DNA from: Hymenobacter setariae
GTDB lineage: Bacteria > Bacteroidota > Bacteroidia > Cytophagales > Hymenobacteraceae
DNA length: 64,000 bases
Assembly: GCF_007713685.1 (NCBI RefSeq)
Contig: NZ_VMRJ01000008.1
Location: forward strand, 1-64,000
Direction of reading: 5' to 3'
Shown: positions 35,612-44,254 of the stretch, piece after piece
How the letters are laid out: each line of letters opens with the position of its first letter
How positions within the stretch are numbered: the stretch's first letter is position 1
Position numbers and translations under genes: made by a program
The notes under the pieces: generated by a model
Databases searched by the model: none
Seen by the model: only the letters and a program-made list of their open reading frames with translations
What the model was told of the DNA's origin: nothing

Positions 35612-36829
35612 CTACTGGACTACACTGCCGGGAGGCGCAAGTGCTGTTGGCAGGTCATAGCTGATAGCATCCACGTAGCTGATTTTGGCGGGGTCAAACG
35701 CGGCCAGGGCCTGGGCTACCCAATGCTCATCAATCGTACCCTGGTACATGAGCAGGTGCACCGTGGCCGTCTCGTCGGGGTTGAGGCGCAGTAGCCGGCC
35801 GATACGCTGGGCGGCCTTGCGCTCGTTGCCGAAGGCGTGCCAGATAATGCCTATCCGCAGGTTAGGAATGTTGACCCCCTCCGAGAGCTGGGCCACGCAG
35901 GCCAGGCGCTGAATCTCGCCGGCGTTAAATTTCTCCAGGTTGGCCTGACTCTCTTTGTTCTTGGAATGGTAGGTATGGTCGGCCTGCTCTTCGGCCTGCT
36001 GCTGGTTGCAGGTGAAGAGCAGCACCTTCTCCGAAAACTGGTTGGCGAGGTGGGCCATGTAGCGCCCCTTGCTGGGGTAGTTCATCAGCGCCTGCATCCG
36101 CAGGATGCGTAGCGTTTCGACGGGGAGCTGGTCTTGAGCCGCGTTGGCCAGCCGATTAGTCCAATAGAGGTAGTTTTCGCGCTCGCTGGTGGTGAGCTGG
36201 CTGCCCGATTTGAAGGTGAGCTGGTAGTCGCGCACCGCGCTCAGGGGCAGGCGGTGCACGACTAATCGGTAGTCGTTGAGCAGGCCCGCCAGCACGGCCT
36301 CGTCGGTGGTATAGTCAATCAGGATGGGGCAGTACGTGGCCACCAGCCGGCCCTTCTCGGAGTCTGGTTGAGCCGGTGGGGTGCCCGTCAAACCCAGGAT
36401 GCTTTTCTTGCGGGCGGCGTGGGCCTTCAGCCCCGGCTCGTGCGAGTCTTTGAGCGCGTGGCACTCATCGAGGTAGAGCTTGTGGTAGTGGCCACTACCC
36501 AGCATTTTACTCAGGGAGCGGTACGTCGTAAAGTCGATGTGGTCGAGCAAGTGGGTCAAGCCGAACTTCTGCGCTTCCTGGGGCCAGGAATCCAGAATGG
36601 CCTGGGTAGGGGCCGCCACCAGAAACAGCTTCGTGACGGGTCCGCTGAGGGGGGCACCCGCCAGCAGGCGGTCCATGTCACGCAGCCCGATGAGGGTCTT
36701 GCCGACCCCCATGGCGACGGCCGCCCCAGCTAGCCGGGGTTTCTTTATCATCGCCAATACCTGGTCCTGGAGCGCTTGTTTTTGCGCCAGTGCGGAACTA
36801 ATGACCGCGGGTGCCGGAGAAGAAGTCAT
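35612..36829 (-). CDS. DEAD/SNF2-like helicase
   Basis: A 405-residue superfamily 2 helicase. Motif I is VAMGVGKTLIGL (near 38-49), motif II YLDECHAL (a DEAH-like box), motif III GLTGTPP and motif VI QRIGRLLRLN. The start is set at ATG 36829, since upstream residues of the longer frame are unlike the family. There is no visible DNA-methylase or nuclease domain. It lies downstream, on the same strand, of the PD-(D/E)XK and Cys-headed repeat genes, with a 488-bp gap. It may supply translocation for that system or be separately transcribed. Confidence 0.88.
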   Translation of the reverse strand: MTSSPAPAVISSALAQKQALQDQVLAMIKKPRLAGAAVAMGVGKTLIGLRDMDRLLAGAPLSGPVTKLFLVAAPTQAILDSWPQEAQKFGLTHLLDHIDFTTYRSLSKMLGSGHYHKLYLDECHALKDSHEPGLKAHAARKKSILGLTGTPPAQPDSEKGRLVATYCPILIDYTTDEAVLAGLLNDYRLVVHRLPLSAVRDYQLTFKSGSQLTTSERENYLYWTNRLANAAQDQLPVETLRILRMQALMNYPSKGRYMAHLANQFSEKVLLFTCNQQQAEEQADHTYHSKNKESQANLEKFNAGEIQRLACVAQLSEGVNIPNLRIGIIWHAFGNERKAAQRIGRLLRLNPDETATVHLLMYQGTIDEHWVAQALAAFDPAKISYVDAISYDLPTALAPPGSVVQ

Positions 36830-37317
36830 AAGGGAGCAGAAAGAAAGGAGCCGGACCACCAGGTAGTAGCCCGGTAGGGAAAGGTCTTGACAGGGAAGTG
36901 AAGTTAGCGAGCAGTCAGGGATGCCGCAACCAAGTAAACAAGCCGACTGCGCGCCGCCAGTGCAGGTCCTGGGAAGTAAGCTACCCCGGCGAGCGACTAA
37001 TTCGGGTAGCGCGCCCCCGATTATTTGCTGGCGGCGGCCATTTCCCCCCATCCGAAGGCAGTATGGTGTAAGGCAGTGGGGTAAAAATGGGTGGAAGGCG
37101 TTAGCCAGGCGCAGGCAGCTCCCGGATGCCCAGCAGCTGCCTGCGCACCTCAGTCGTCGCGCCCAGCTCTAGTAGCGTTTGTCAGCAACAGCCACTGGTA
37201 AGCCAGGTAGTGACTTTGCCAACGCTGGGCAGCAGAAACCAGCCTTAGTCTACCAAGCTAAATCGGGTGCTGAATGTGGGCCAGCCTGCCGATGCGGCTG
37301 GGGTATTCACACCGGCT
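36830..37317. other. 488-bp spacer between nuclease and helicase genes
   Basis: No credible gene on either strand. The plus-strand frame at 36921-37172 is rich in Arg, Pro and Gln and has no motif. The spacer may hold a promoter for the helicase, which would make it separable from the two genes upstream. Confidence 0.4.
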
Positions 37318-38874
37318 TTACTCGTCGTCCGTGCTGCTGGTCTTAGGGCTGCGGGGAGCTTTTCCGGCCCGGCTGTAGGCGCTTGGCTTCTGGGTATTCC
37401 CCTCCAGCACCACCAGTACCTGCCGGCAGGGATAGGCGGGTTCCGTCTCCTCAAAGCCGTGGAGGGTAGGCGTAATGAGCAGGACGCTGTTTTGCGGCGG
37501 CGCAGGGGGCCGGGTCTTTTTCGTCAGGTCCAGCACGCAGAGAATGGATAGCTGCTTGGTATTGGCCGAAGCGTAGGTAGTCGCCTGCGGGCCGTACTTG
37601 GCTAGTAGTTTGCCCCGGTCGGAAATGGTTTTTTCCACTTTCAGCTCCGCTACCAGTCCCTGAAAGCTGATTTCTACCCGCCCACCGGCTACCTCGGCTT
37701 CTTTGACGACGTGTTCGCCCAGGTAGGTCAGCCCACCTAGGTGCTGGATGAGCTGGTCCCGAAAGGCCTGCTCGCTGACGTTGTCCTGGGCCTTGTAAAT
37801 ACCCTGTTGCAAGCAGACTCCCTGGTAGTTCAGGATTCCCCGCAGCAGCTTGGTGAAATCAGCTAATTCCTGCTTGGCCAGCCGGGGCAGCGATTGCAGG
37901 GTGGTCACTATGTCCAGGGCTACCCGGTTGAGGGCGCTGAACCCAGTCGGGAAATAGGCCGCGTCCGGACTAAGCACCCGGGCCAGGAGCTGGTGGTAGC
38001 CGATAAGGGGCACGGGCAGGCGCTCCTTCGCCGGGTTCTCGTAATACGCCAGCAGCTTGATGGCATAGGCATCCTCGGGGCGGTGCTGCGGAAATTTAAA
38101 GGCTACCCGCCCGCTGACCGGGTAGGTGGTGGCGACTGGCGAGGAGCGTACTTCGGCTAGCTCCAGGCTATACAGGCTGCTGTCCGTCGTTGACACCGGC
38201 CCCAGCAGCAGGCGGTCGTAGCCCGCCGGCCAGTAGTTGGGCGTCAGCAGCCCCCGCACGGCATACATGGCGGCGGGCTCCAGCACCTGTGGATTGGCCC
38301 ACGGCTCGTCGTCGATGAAAAATTCGGCCGACAGCAGGAGCGGCGGGGCCGACTCCGCCGCTGGGGGCGGGGGGGCAGCCGCCTGACGCAATTCCGCCAG
38401 GGGGTCTTCCTCGAAGGCGTACTTAGTTGGGAAAGGTAGCCTCAGCAGGCCTTGCACCACGGCGCCGACCACCGGTACCTGCGGGGGCGTGCCAACCAGC
38501 GCCAGGCACTGCGTCAGCTGGACTTTGAACGGGTCGGGGTAACCCGCTTCTTCTAGGCGCAGGAGCCGGATATTGGCCCGGGCTGCCCGTAGGTGAGCCT
38601 CGGCCCCGGGGCCCGCTTGTAGCTCCTCGTGCGACCAGCGGAGCAGCTGATAAACGGCACTCCCCAGCAAGCGATAATTCGTAAAAAATACGGCGGCGGC
38701 CGTAGCGCGGGTAGCCGCTTCCAGCTGCCGCAAGGGTTCCATGACCAGCGCCTCGCCGGCCAGCAAAGGCGCCAGGTTGGCTTCGTCAAAAAGTAGAAGC
38801 TGCCGCAGCAGCTCGCGGCGAACCAGGAGTTGGGTGGCTACCAGGTCGGCGTGGTAGTGATGGCGCTTGAACAT
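37318..38874 (-). CDS. PD-(D/E)XK nuclease-like protein (candidate defence system)
   Basis: A 518-residue soluble protein. Residues 1 to about 370 are an unrecognised, mainly helical region. The C-terminal part has a restriction-endonuclease-like core: EHVVKEAEVAGGRVEISF with E401 in the position of the first acidic residue, VAELKVEK with E410-x-K412, and QATTY (Q430-Y434) like the Q-x(3)-Y helix of the fold, then a strand LSILCVLDL. The last 50 residues are disordered. It starts 3 nt after the stop of the 894-residue gene, so the pair is surely one operon. Substrate inferred to be DNA, not shown. Confidence 0.65.
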   Translation of the reverse strand: MFKRHHYHADLVATQLLVRRELLRQLLLFDEANLAPLLAGEALVMEPLRQLEAATRATAAAVFFTNYRLLGSAVYQLLRWSHEELQAGPGAEAHLRAARANIRLLRLEEAGYPDPFKVQLTQCLALVGTPPQVPVVGAVVQGLLRLPFPTKYAFEEDPLAELRQAAAPPPPAAESAPPLLLSAEFFIDDEPWANPQVLEPAAMYAVRGLLTPNYWPAGYDRLLLGPVSTTDSSLYSLELAEVRSSPVATTYPVSGRVAFKFPQHRPEDAYAIKLLAYYENPAKERLPVPLIGYHQLLARVLSPDAAYFPTGFSALNRVALDIVTTLQSLPRLAKQELADFTKLLRGILNYQGVCLQQGIYKAQDNVSEQAFRDQLIQHLGGLTYLGEHVVKEAEVAGGRVEISFQGLVAELKVEKTISDRGKLLAKYGPQATTYASANTKQLSILCVLDLTKKTRPPAPPQNSVLLITPTLHGFEETEPAYPCRQVLVVLEGNTQKPSAYSRAGKAPRSPKTSSTDDE

Positions 38875-38877
38875 AGC

Positions 38878-41562
38878 TTAAAGGGAGGCAAGCCGGGTGG
38901 CATCGAGCTGGGCCGTGGCCACCAGGTGCTCCAGGCAGGAAAATTGCGCAAATGCCTGGTTGGTGCGGGTGGCGTATTCAATGGACTTCGTCGCGGGCAC
39001 GGTGCGGGCGAAGTGCTGGGTCAAGTCATAGAGCTCGGCGTGCAGGCCTTGCGCGCCCAGTACCGCGTACACCGTAAAAGCATCGGTATAGGAGCCGGCC
39101 TCAAGCTGCGTGCGGACAAAGCTCGTCAGCAGCGCCAGCTGGCTGAGCAGCTCCGTGTAAGGTAGCTGGTGCAATTGTTCGAGCAGCTCTGTCCGTAAGT
39201 CCCCGAAGGAGGCATATTCGGGGGGCGTCCGCTCCAGGTAGCGGAGAGCCTGCGCCAGCCAGTACCCGCGCAGCTCCGGATAGGCAGGCAACAGGTGGGT
39301 TAAACGCCGGACGAATTCCTGCTCCAGGTACTCTTCGCCGCAGGTGCCGTATTTGGTAAAGTAGTACGGCACCAGCCGCAGGTACAATTCGCGGGTATCG
39401 CGGGTGAGCGTAAGAATTGCTGTTACCAGCTCTTTGCCGTATTCCAGCTCCTGCGTCTCGTAATAGGCCTTTTCGAGCGCCTGCATGGCCACTAACCCCG
39501 CCAGTCGCTGCGCGCCCGTCAGGTAGGGAAGCAAGCCGGGGAGCACTGCCACCGCTGCCTGGTGCAACACCTTGCGGGGGTCGGTGAGCGCCGTGACTAG
39601 GCCGGGTAGGTCGGCGGGCGCTACTTCTTCCGCAAAATTCTCCGGCAGGGTGCCGTAGGCCCGGATGGCCTGCCCCCGAATAGCCGCTTCCGGGTCATTG
39701 AGCAGGGTTTTCACTGCCTCCAGCAGGGTAGTGGTGACGCAGGCCGGCTGCTCGGTGAGCAGGTATTCCACGTAGCGCACGGCTTCGCGGCGCAGATTGC
39801 CCGTCGTGTCGGCCGTCTCAAATAAATAGGTGTAAATGGCGGGTACTACGGCCGCCGTGCGCACCGGGTCGGGGAGGGCGTCCCGGAGCAGCCCCAGCAG
39901 CCGGGATTTGGTAAAGCCCTGCGTTTCACTCGCAAGTCCTCGCAGCACCTGGAGCACCGTCAGGTGCAGCGTAGTCGTGTCGGCGCGCAGGACCTGGCGC
40001 ACGATGTGCTCCGTCTCCCGCAGGTGCCGCTGCCGACGCAGGCGCAACTGCTCTATTTGCAGCACCGGCAGCCCGGCCAGGGGATTGCTAGCCAGGAGAT
40101 TACCCGCCACCGAAGTAAGAAGTAGGGGCGGCGTAGCCGGTTGCAAGGCGGCCTGGTGCTGCTTAAACGCGTGGTACTGGTCGCTGGCCGCGATAAGCAG
40201 GCCCAACAAGGCTTCGAAATGGGGCGCGAAGTGGGCCGGTGCGCGGTGCGCGGCCCGGTCGATGGCCTTGACCAGCGCTTGCTGTAATGGTACGGCCAGG
40301 GCAGCCTTGGCCAGGTCGGATACCAGCTGCCCGGCCAGCAACGTAGCGTGGGCCGGCAGGAGCAATTCCTCCTCGGCCAGGGCCCGGCCGCTGAAACCCA
40401 GCAGCGCCACCTGGCCAGCCTCCGACAGCGTGGGGCGCACCCGCTGAATGGCCGCCAGCGTGGGGTCCGGGGCCTGCCGGTAGCAGGCGGCCAGGGTGCG
40501 TAGCGTGGCCTGGTCGGCCGAGTCGCCGTAGCCGTCTTCCACAAAATCCAGCGACTGCACCACCAGCTCGGTGAGCGGTAGGACGAGCGTTGGGGCTACG
40601 GCCAGCAGCTCCAGTAGCAGGGCTTGCACCCGGAGCCGGTCCGGCTGACTGGGCAGCTTCACTTGCGCTGCCAGTAAGCGCTGCGCAGCTCCCGGGTCGG
40701 CGCGGGCCAGGCGCTGCACCAACTCCAGCACGTGGGGATAGCCGGGCGCCGCCTCGCCGCGCCCGGCCCGTTGCCCGTACGCCAGCCGGGACAGCAGGGT
40801 CGAAAAGTCAGCTGCGTAAGCCGGCAATTCAGCCGGGGCCAACGCTACGTTCAGTACGCTGGCTGCTGCATCCAGGTGCGGCCCCTGCTGCAGGATGCGG
40901 AGCACTTGCTGCCGGGCAAAGACGGGCAAGGCTTGCCCGCCCACCACGGCCCGGCGGAGGGCGTCGAGCAGGGTGGCGCCGGCGGGGTCTTCCAGGAAAA
41001 GGGACAAGTAATTAAGCGCCGCCGGGCTGAAAAACTGCGGCGACAGGCCGGCAGCTTCCCGCACGGTAGCGGCCGTCGCGTCCCGTGGCCCAGTACCCAG
41101 TTCCTGCACCAGGTGCAGAATGGATAAGGTCTTCGTATCGGCCTGCGACTGCTCCTGGGCAAGCAGGGCATTGATTTCCGCCTGGAGTTCCTGCTGGCGC
41201 GCCGTCTGCTGCTGCCCTTCTTGCCGCTGCTGCTGCTGGTCCCGTGCCTGCTGCGCGAGTACGGTCCGCCCAAAGTTTTTCGGAAATAGCTCCTGGTGCG
41301 AGGGGCAGCCAACGCAACAGTCCAGGATAAAGGCGCGGGCACTCCGCTCCAGGTTGGTAGAGCGGACTGTGTGTGGGGCGTGAGAGCAGGAAAGCTCTAC
41401 TTCGGTAGGCAGTTGGGCTATCTGGGCTACTAAGCCGCCGGAGCAGTCCGCCAGGCGTAGGTGCTGGCACCAGTTACGCAGCGATGGGATGAGCGCTTTG
41501 TTGCGCTCCCCAGAGGCAGTGGCTTCCTCCACCATCCGCGCAGTCGTGTCGTTTTGAGCCAT
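38878..41562 (-). CDS. Large alpha-helical-repeat protein with Cys-rich head
   Basis: An 894-residue protein that I cannot assign to a named family. The N-terminal 90 residues hold six Cys (C32, C40, C59, C82, C83, C86; for example FILDCCVGCPSHQELFPKN), suggesting a zinc or iron-sulfur site. A coiled-coil-like Gln-rich stretch follows (QQARDQQQQRQEGQQQTARQ, about 103-135). The remainder is almost all leucine-rich helical repeats resembling HEAT/ARM solenoids (LLEAVKTLLNDPEAAIRGQA, IRAYGTLPENF). Such scaffolds are common as large subunits in anti-phage complexes. It is the first gene of the operon with the PD-(D/E)XK protein. Confidence 0.7.
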   Translation of the reverse strand: MAQNDTTARMVEEATASGERNKALIPSLRNWCQHLRLADCSGGLVAQIAQLPTEVELSCSHAPHTVRSTNLERSARAFILDCCVGCPSHQELFPKNFGRTVLAQQARDQQQQRQEGQQQTARQQELQAEINALLAQEQSQADTKTLSILHLVQELGTGPRDATAATVREAAGLSPQFFSPAALNYLSLFLEDPAGATLLDALRRAVVGGQALPVFARQQVLRILQQGPHLDAAASVLNVALAPAELPAYAADFSTLLSRLAYGQRAGRGEAAPGYPHVLELVQRLARADPGAAQRLLAAQVKLPSQPDRLRVQALLLELLAVAPTLVLPLTELVVQSLDFVEDGYGDSADQATLRTLAACYRQAPDPTLAAIQRVRPTLSEAGQVALLGFSGRALAEEELLLPAHATLLAGQLVSDLAKAALAVPLQQALVKAIDRAAHRAPAHFAPHFEALLGLLIAASDQYHAFKQHQAALQPATPPLLLTSVAGNLLASNPLAGLPVLQIEQLRLRRQRHLRETEHIVRQVLRADTTTLHLTVLQVLRGLASETQGFTKSRLLGLLRDALPDPVRTAAVVPAIYTYLFETADTTGNLRREAVRYVEYLLTEQPACVTTTLLEAVKTLLNDPEAAIRGQAIRAYGTLPENFAEEVAPADLPGLVTALTDPRKVLHQAAVAVLPGLLPYLTGAQRLAGLVAMQALEKAYYETQELEYGKELVTAILTLTRDTRELYLRLVPYYFTKYGTCGEEYLEQEFVRRLTHLLPAYPELRGYWLAQALRYLERTPPEYASFGDLRTELLEQLHQLPYTELLSQLALLTSFVRTQLEAGSYTDAFTVYAVLGAQGLHAELYDLTQHFARTVPATKSIEYATRTNQAFAQFSCLEHLVATAQLDATRLASL

Positions 41563-41860
41563 GCCAAAGAAGGAAAAGAGAGCGGAAAGGTAGTAGCTGC
41601 CGATGGAGCTGAAGGTAACACCGGCGCCTATCCTATGAATTCAGCGTGGGTTCTTTTGCCAGTCCACAGGGACAGGGAGTAAGCTGACAACTCTACTGGG
41701 AGTACCAGGCAGGGAGGACTCTCAGCCGGGTAAAACGCAGTCGTGACTTGTGGTAGAAGCGTTGGCCCCCATGTAAAACTGCCCCACTTTTAGGGGGGTG
41801 AGCCAGCGGATAGGCTGCCAACCCAGGCCCTGGCAACGGAGCTAGTTAAGCGCGGGTGAA

Positions 41861-41915
41861 CTGATAATACTAGTAGTGCAAATAATCCAGGTAATATTGA
41901 TAACATAGGTAACAC
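41861..41915. repeat. Candidate partition-site repeat upstream of parA 2
   Basis: The segment CTGATAATACTAGTAG followed by AATAATCCAGGTAATATTGA and TAACATAGGTAACAC has two relatives inside the second gene of this locus, at about 42883-42917 and 42982-43016. The core (CCAGGTAAYATT, then TAAC and AGGTA) matches the first relative at 20 of 25 bases. It lies just before the parA start. Confidence 0.6.
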
Positions 41916-41935
41916 TTATCTAGTTAGCCCCAAAG

Positions 41936-41943
41936 TATCTTTG
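41936..41943 (+). promoter_or_regulatory. Bacteroidota -7 element of parA 2
   Basis: TATCTTTG matches TAnnTTTG and is separated from the ATG (41948) by only four bases, so the message may be leaderless. The partition-site repeats lie immediately upstream, as expected for autoregulation. Confidence 0.5.
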
Positions 41944-41947
41944 CACT

Positions 41948-42691
41948 ATGAGCAAGATTCTCGCAATTACGAATCAGAAAGGAGGGGTAGGCAAGACTAC
42001 TTCCACGGCCAATATTGGGGCAGGGCTTGCCCGGACGGGTAAGCGGGTCATCCTGGTCGACCTGGACCCGCAGACTAACCTGACGAAGGGTTTGGGAATA
42101 GTGGCCGCCGAAAAGAACGTGTACGGCGCTTTACTGGGCGAATACGAACTGGAAGTGTACCCGCTCCAGAAGAATCTGGCGCTGGTAGCCGGCTCACCCG
42201 CGCTGTCAGGCTTTGATAAGGCGAAAGGGGATGAGGTAGACCGGGAGTTTCTGCTCAAAGAATTACTGGAGCCACTGCGGAAGCAGAGCGACTACATTTT
42301 GCTGGACTGCCCCCCTGGCCTGGGGCTGGTTACGCTCAATGCCTACGCCTGCGCCCAAGTCCTTTATATTCCATTGGAAGCCCAGATGTACGGGGTCGAT
42401 GGTCTGGAAAAAGTTCTAAACCTGGTCAAGCGGATGCAGCGGCGGTTAAACCCGGAACTTACCATTGGCGGTCTCTTTTTTACCCGCTACAACAAGCATA
42501 AAATTCTGCACCGGGAGACGACCGAAACGTTGCGTGGCCAGTACCCTGACTTGGTGTTAGAGGGCGTCATTCGGGAGAGTGTTGCGCTGGGGGAGGCGCC
42601 GCATTTCGGCAAGGACATCTTTACCTACGCCAGTCATAGTGCTGGGGCAACTGACTATGCGGCGCTGGTAACCGAGCTGCTGACCCGCTAA
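41948..42691 (+). CDS. parA: ParA-family partition ATPase, locus 2
   Basis: A 247-residue ParA with Walker A TNQKGGVGKTTSTANIG, ILVDLDPQTNLTKGLGI, Walker B YILLDCPPGLGLVTLNA, and the usual IPLEAQMYGVDGLEKVL and FFTRYNKHKILHRE segments. It is distinct from locus 1, so the DNA carries two separate segregation systems. The second gene follows after 29 bp. Confidence 0.93.
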   Translation: MSKILAITNQKGGVGKTTSTANIGAGLARTGKRVILVDLDPQTNLTKGLGIVAAEKNVYGALLGEYELEVYPLQKNLALVAGSPALSGFDKAKGDEVDREFLLKELLEPLRKQSDYILLDCPPGLGLVTLNAYACAQVLYIPLEAQMYGVDGLEKVLNLVKRMQRRLNPELTIGGLFFTRYNKHKILHRETTETLRGQYPDLVLEGVIRESVALGEAPHFGKDIFTYASHSAGATDYAALVTELLTR

Positions 42692-42720
42692 CTTACTCCA
42701 CCTTATGCTGACTAGTACTC

Positions 42721-43308
42721 ATGGCTAAGACCTTTAAAAATTTGCCCGCGCCCGTCTCAGTTGCTTCAGCTAAACCAGCTTCGGAACGGGACTTCTTCGA
42801 CCTAAGCGATGACCCCCAGCCCGCAACTATTCCTGTCGTAATACCTACTGTTGCCCCTGATTTTAATAACACTGATAATCCTTACTTACCAGGTAACATT
42901 AGTAACGCAGGTAGTACGAATAGTAGGGAGGCCAAGTTAAAAACTGGTCGTGCTGAAAAAAAAGGTAACACTAATAATACTGATAATCCAGGTGTCATTG
43001 GTAACGGTAGTAAAAACAGTAACACGACCTCTTCGGAGGATTTGGACAACACGGGCGCGGCTACTCTAACGGGGGATGCTCGCCAAACCTTTGTGTTGAG
43101 TCGACATCATTTGGAGCGGTTGCGGGATTATGTGCATGCTCGTCGGGCCGGGGGGGACTATACCTATTCTCAAAAGCAGGCACTACAGGAAGCGCTGGAC
43201 TTGCTCTTTGCCGGTACAGACCCAGTGGAGACTCGTCCAGACCAGGTGAAGGAGCGGGAGCAGGAGCGGCGGCAACGTATTCAACAGGGCCGGCTACCAC
43301 GAGCGTAA
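42721..43308 (+). CDS. Small partner of ParA (candidate centromere-binding protein), locus 2
   Basis: A 195-residue protein. Residues about 45-110 are an Asn/Thr/Gly/Ser-rich linker with two similar blocks (NNTDNPYLPGNISNAG and NNTDNPGVIGNGSKNS). Their DNA copies the repeat found upstream of parA. The C-terminal third is helical and basic (QTFVLSRHHLERLRDYVHAR, YSQKQALQEALDLLF, then EREQERRQRIQQ), a likely DNA-binding and dimerisation domain. The design matches the partner protein of locus 1: disordered N-terminus, compact C-terminal domain, charged tail. Confidence 0.7.
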   Translation: MAKTFKNLPAPVSVASAKPASERDFFDLSDDPQPATIPVVIPTVAPDFNNTDNPYLPGNISNAGSTNSREAKLKTGRAEKKGNTNNTDNPGVIGNGSKNSNTTSSEDLDNTGAATLTGDARQTFVLSRHHLERLRDYVHARRAGGDYTYSQKQALQEALDLLFAGTDPVETRPDQVKEREQERRQRIQQGRLPRA

Positions 43309-44254
43309 AGGCAGTGGGGAGGACCAGGCAGCGATGGAAAAGGTGGTGCCCGGAGGAAGTAAATCCTGAAAATGGGGCATGGTACGGGTAACTATTTTTC
43401 TGGTGGGTAGTGAAAGGTGAGGGGGGCAAACACAGACAGTAAGGCAGGTTGTTGGAGTAGCGGGAAGGGAATCTAACGGAGCAAAAGGCAAATTTTTTAC
43501 CGGGTCGGGTACCAGGTTTAGGCGTTAGGGCTGGCTCTATGCCTAGTCGATACAGGGTAAGGCCGGTGAGTGATTAAGCGATATAAATTGTATAATACCA
43601 AGTAAAAAGCGGGTGAAGGCTAATGCGTGTTTAAAGACAAGTGACGGGCTTTCTAGATATAAATAGATTAATGTATTTTGCTGCATATACAAGTCATAAG
43701 TTCGGCGAGAGGAGTAAGTGAGAACGGCTGGCAGAAAGAGTGACGAAGACTTGGTAGGGATAACGATTAGGCAGGGGAGGGGCTGGTTAAAAGTACGATT
43801 TCTGACTGCCAGCTTTTAGGGGGTAGCTAATAGGATGCGTTTTTAGCTTGATGACTATTCAAAGGCGGCTACTAGTATTTAGGACTTAACAGATTTCAAG
43901 GAGTAGTCTCGTTAGGTATTGGTAGATTCTTGAGGGGTACTTGAGTTAGCTGAATTAGGGTGGATGAGCACTGATGAAAGGACGGGGCAGAGCATAATAC
44001 AGGATGTTAGGCCTGGGTAAGGGTGATGGAGCAGGTGACTAAGAATAGGTAGCTGAGCGGGATGATTTGGTAATTCAGGTTAGTGGGCATATCTTGGGTA
44101 GAACAAAGGGTTTTGGGGCAGAACGGCGGATTTTAGTCGGTTCTGGGTGAAGGGGGATGTAACACACTATACAAAGGCCAAAAATTCGCCCCCCTCTTTT
44201 CGCCCTCTGCTCGCCCCTCTGCCACTAGCATTAACTTAATTAACACACTTTATC
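43309..44254. other. G-rich gene-free region, candidate oriT
   Basis: About 950 bp without a credible gene, between the partition locus and the relaxase. From about 43680 to 44160 the plus strand is strongly G-over-C and purine-rich (for example GGGTAAGGGTGATGGAGCAG). Transfer origins of MobV plasmids lie just upstream of mob, so the nick site is probably here. I could not identify a certain inverted repeat or nick motif. Confidence 0.5.
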
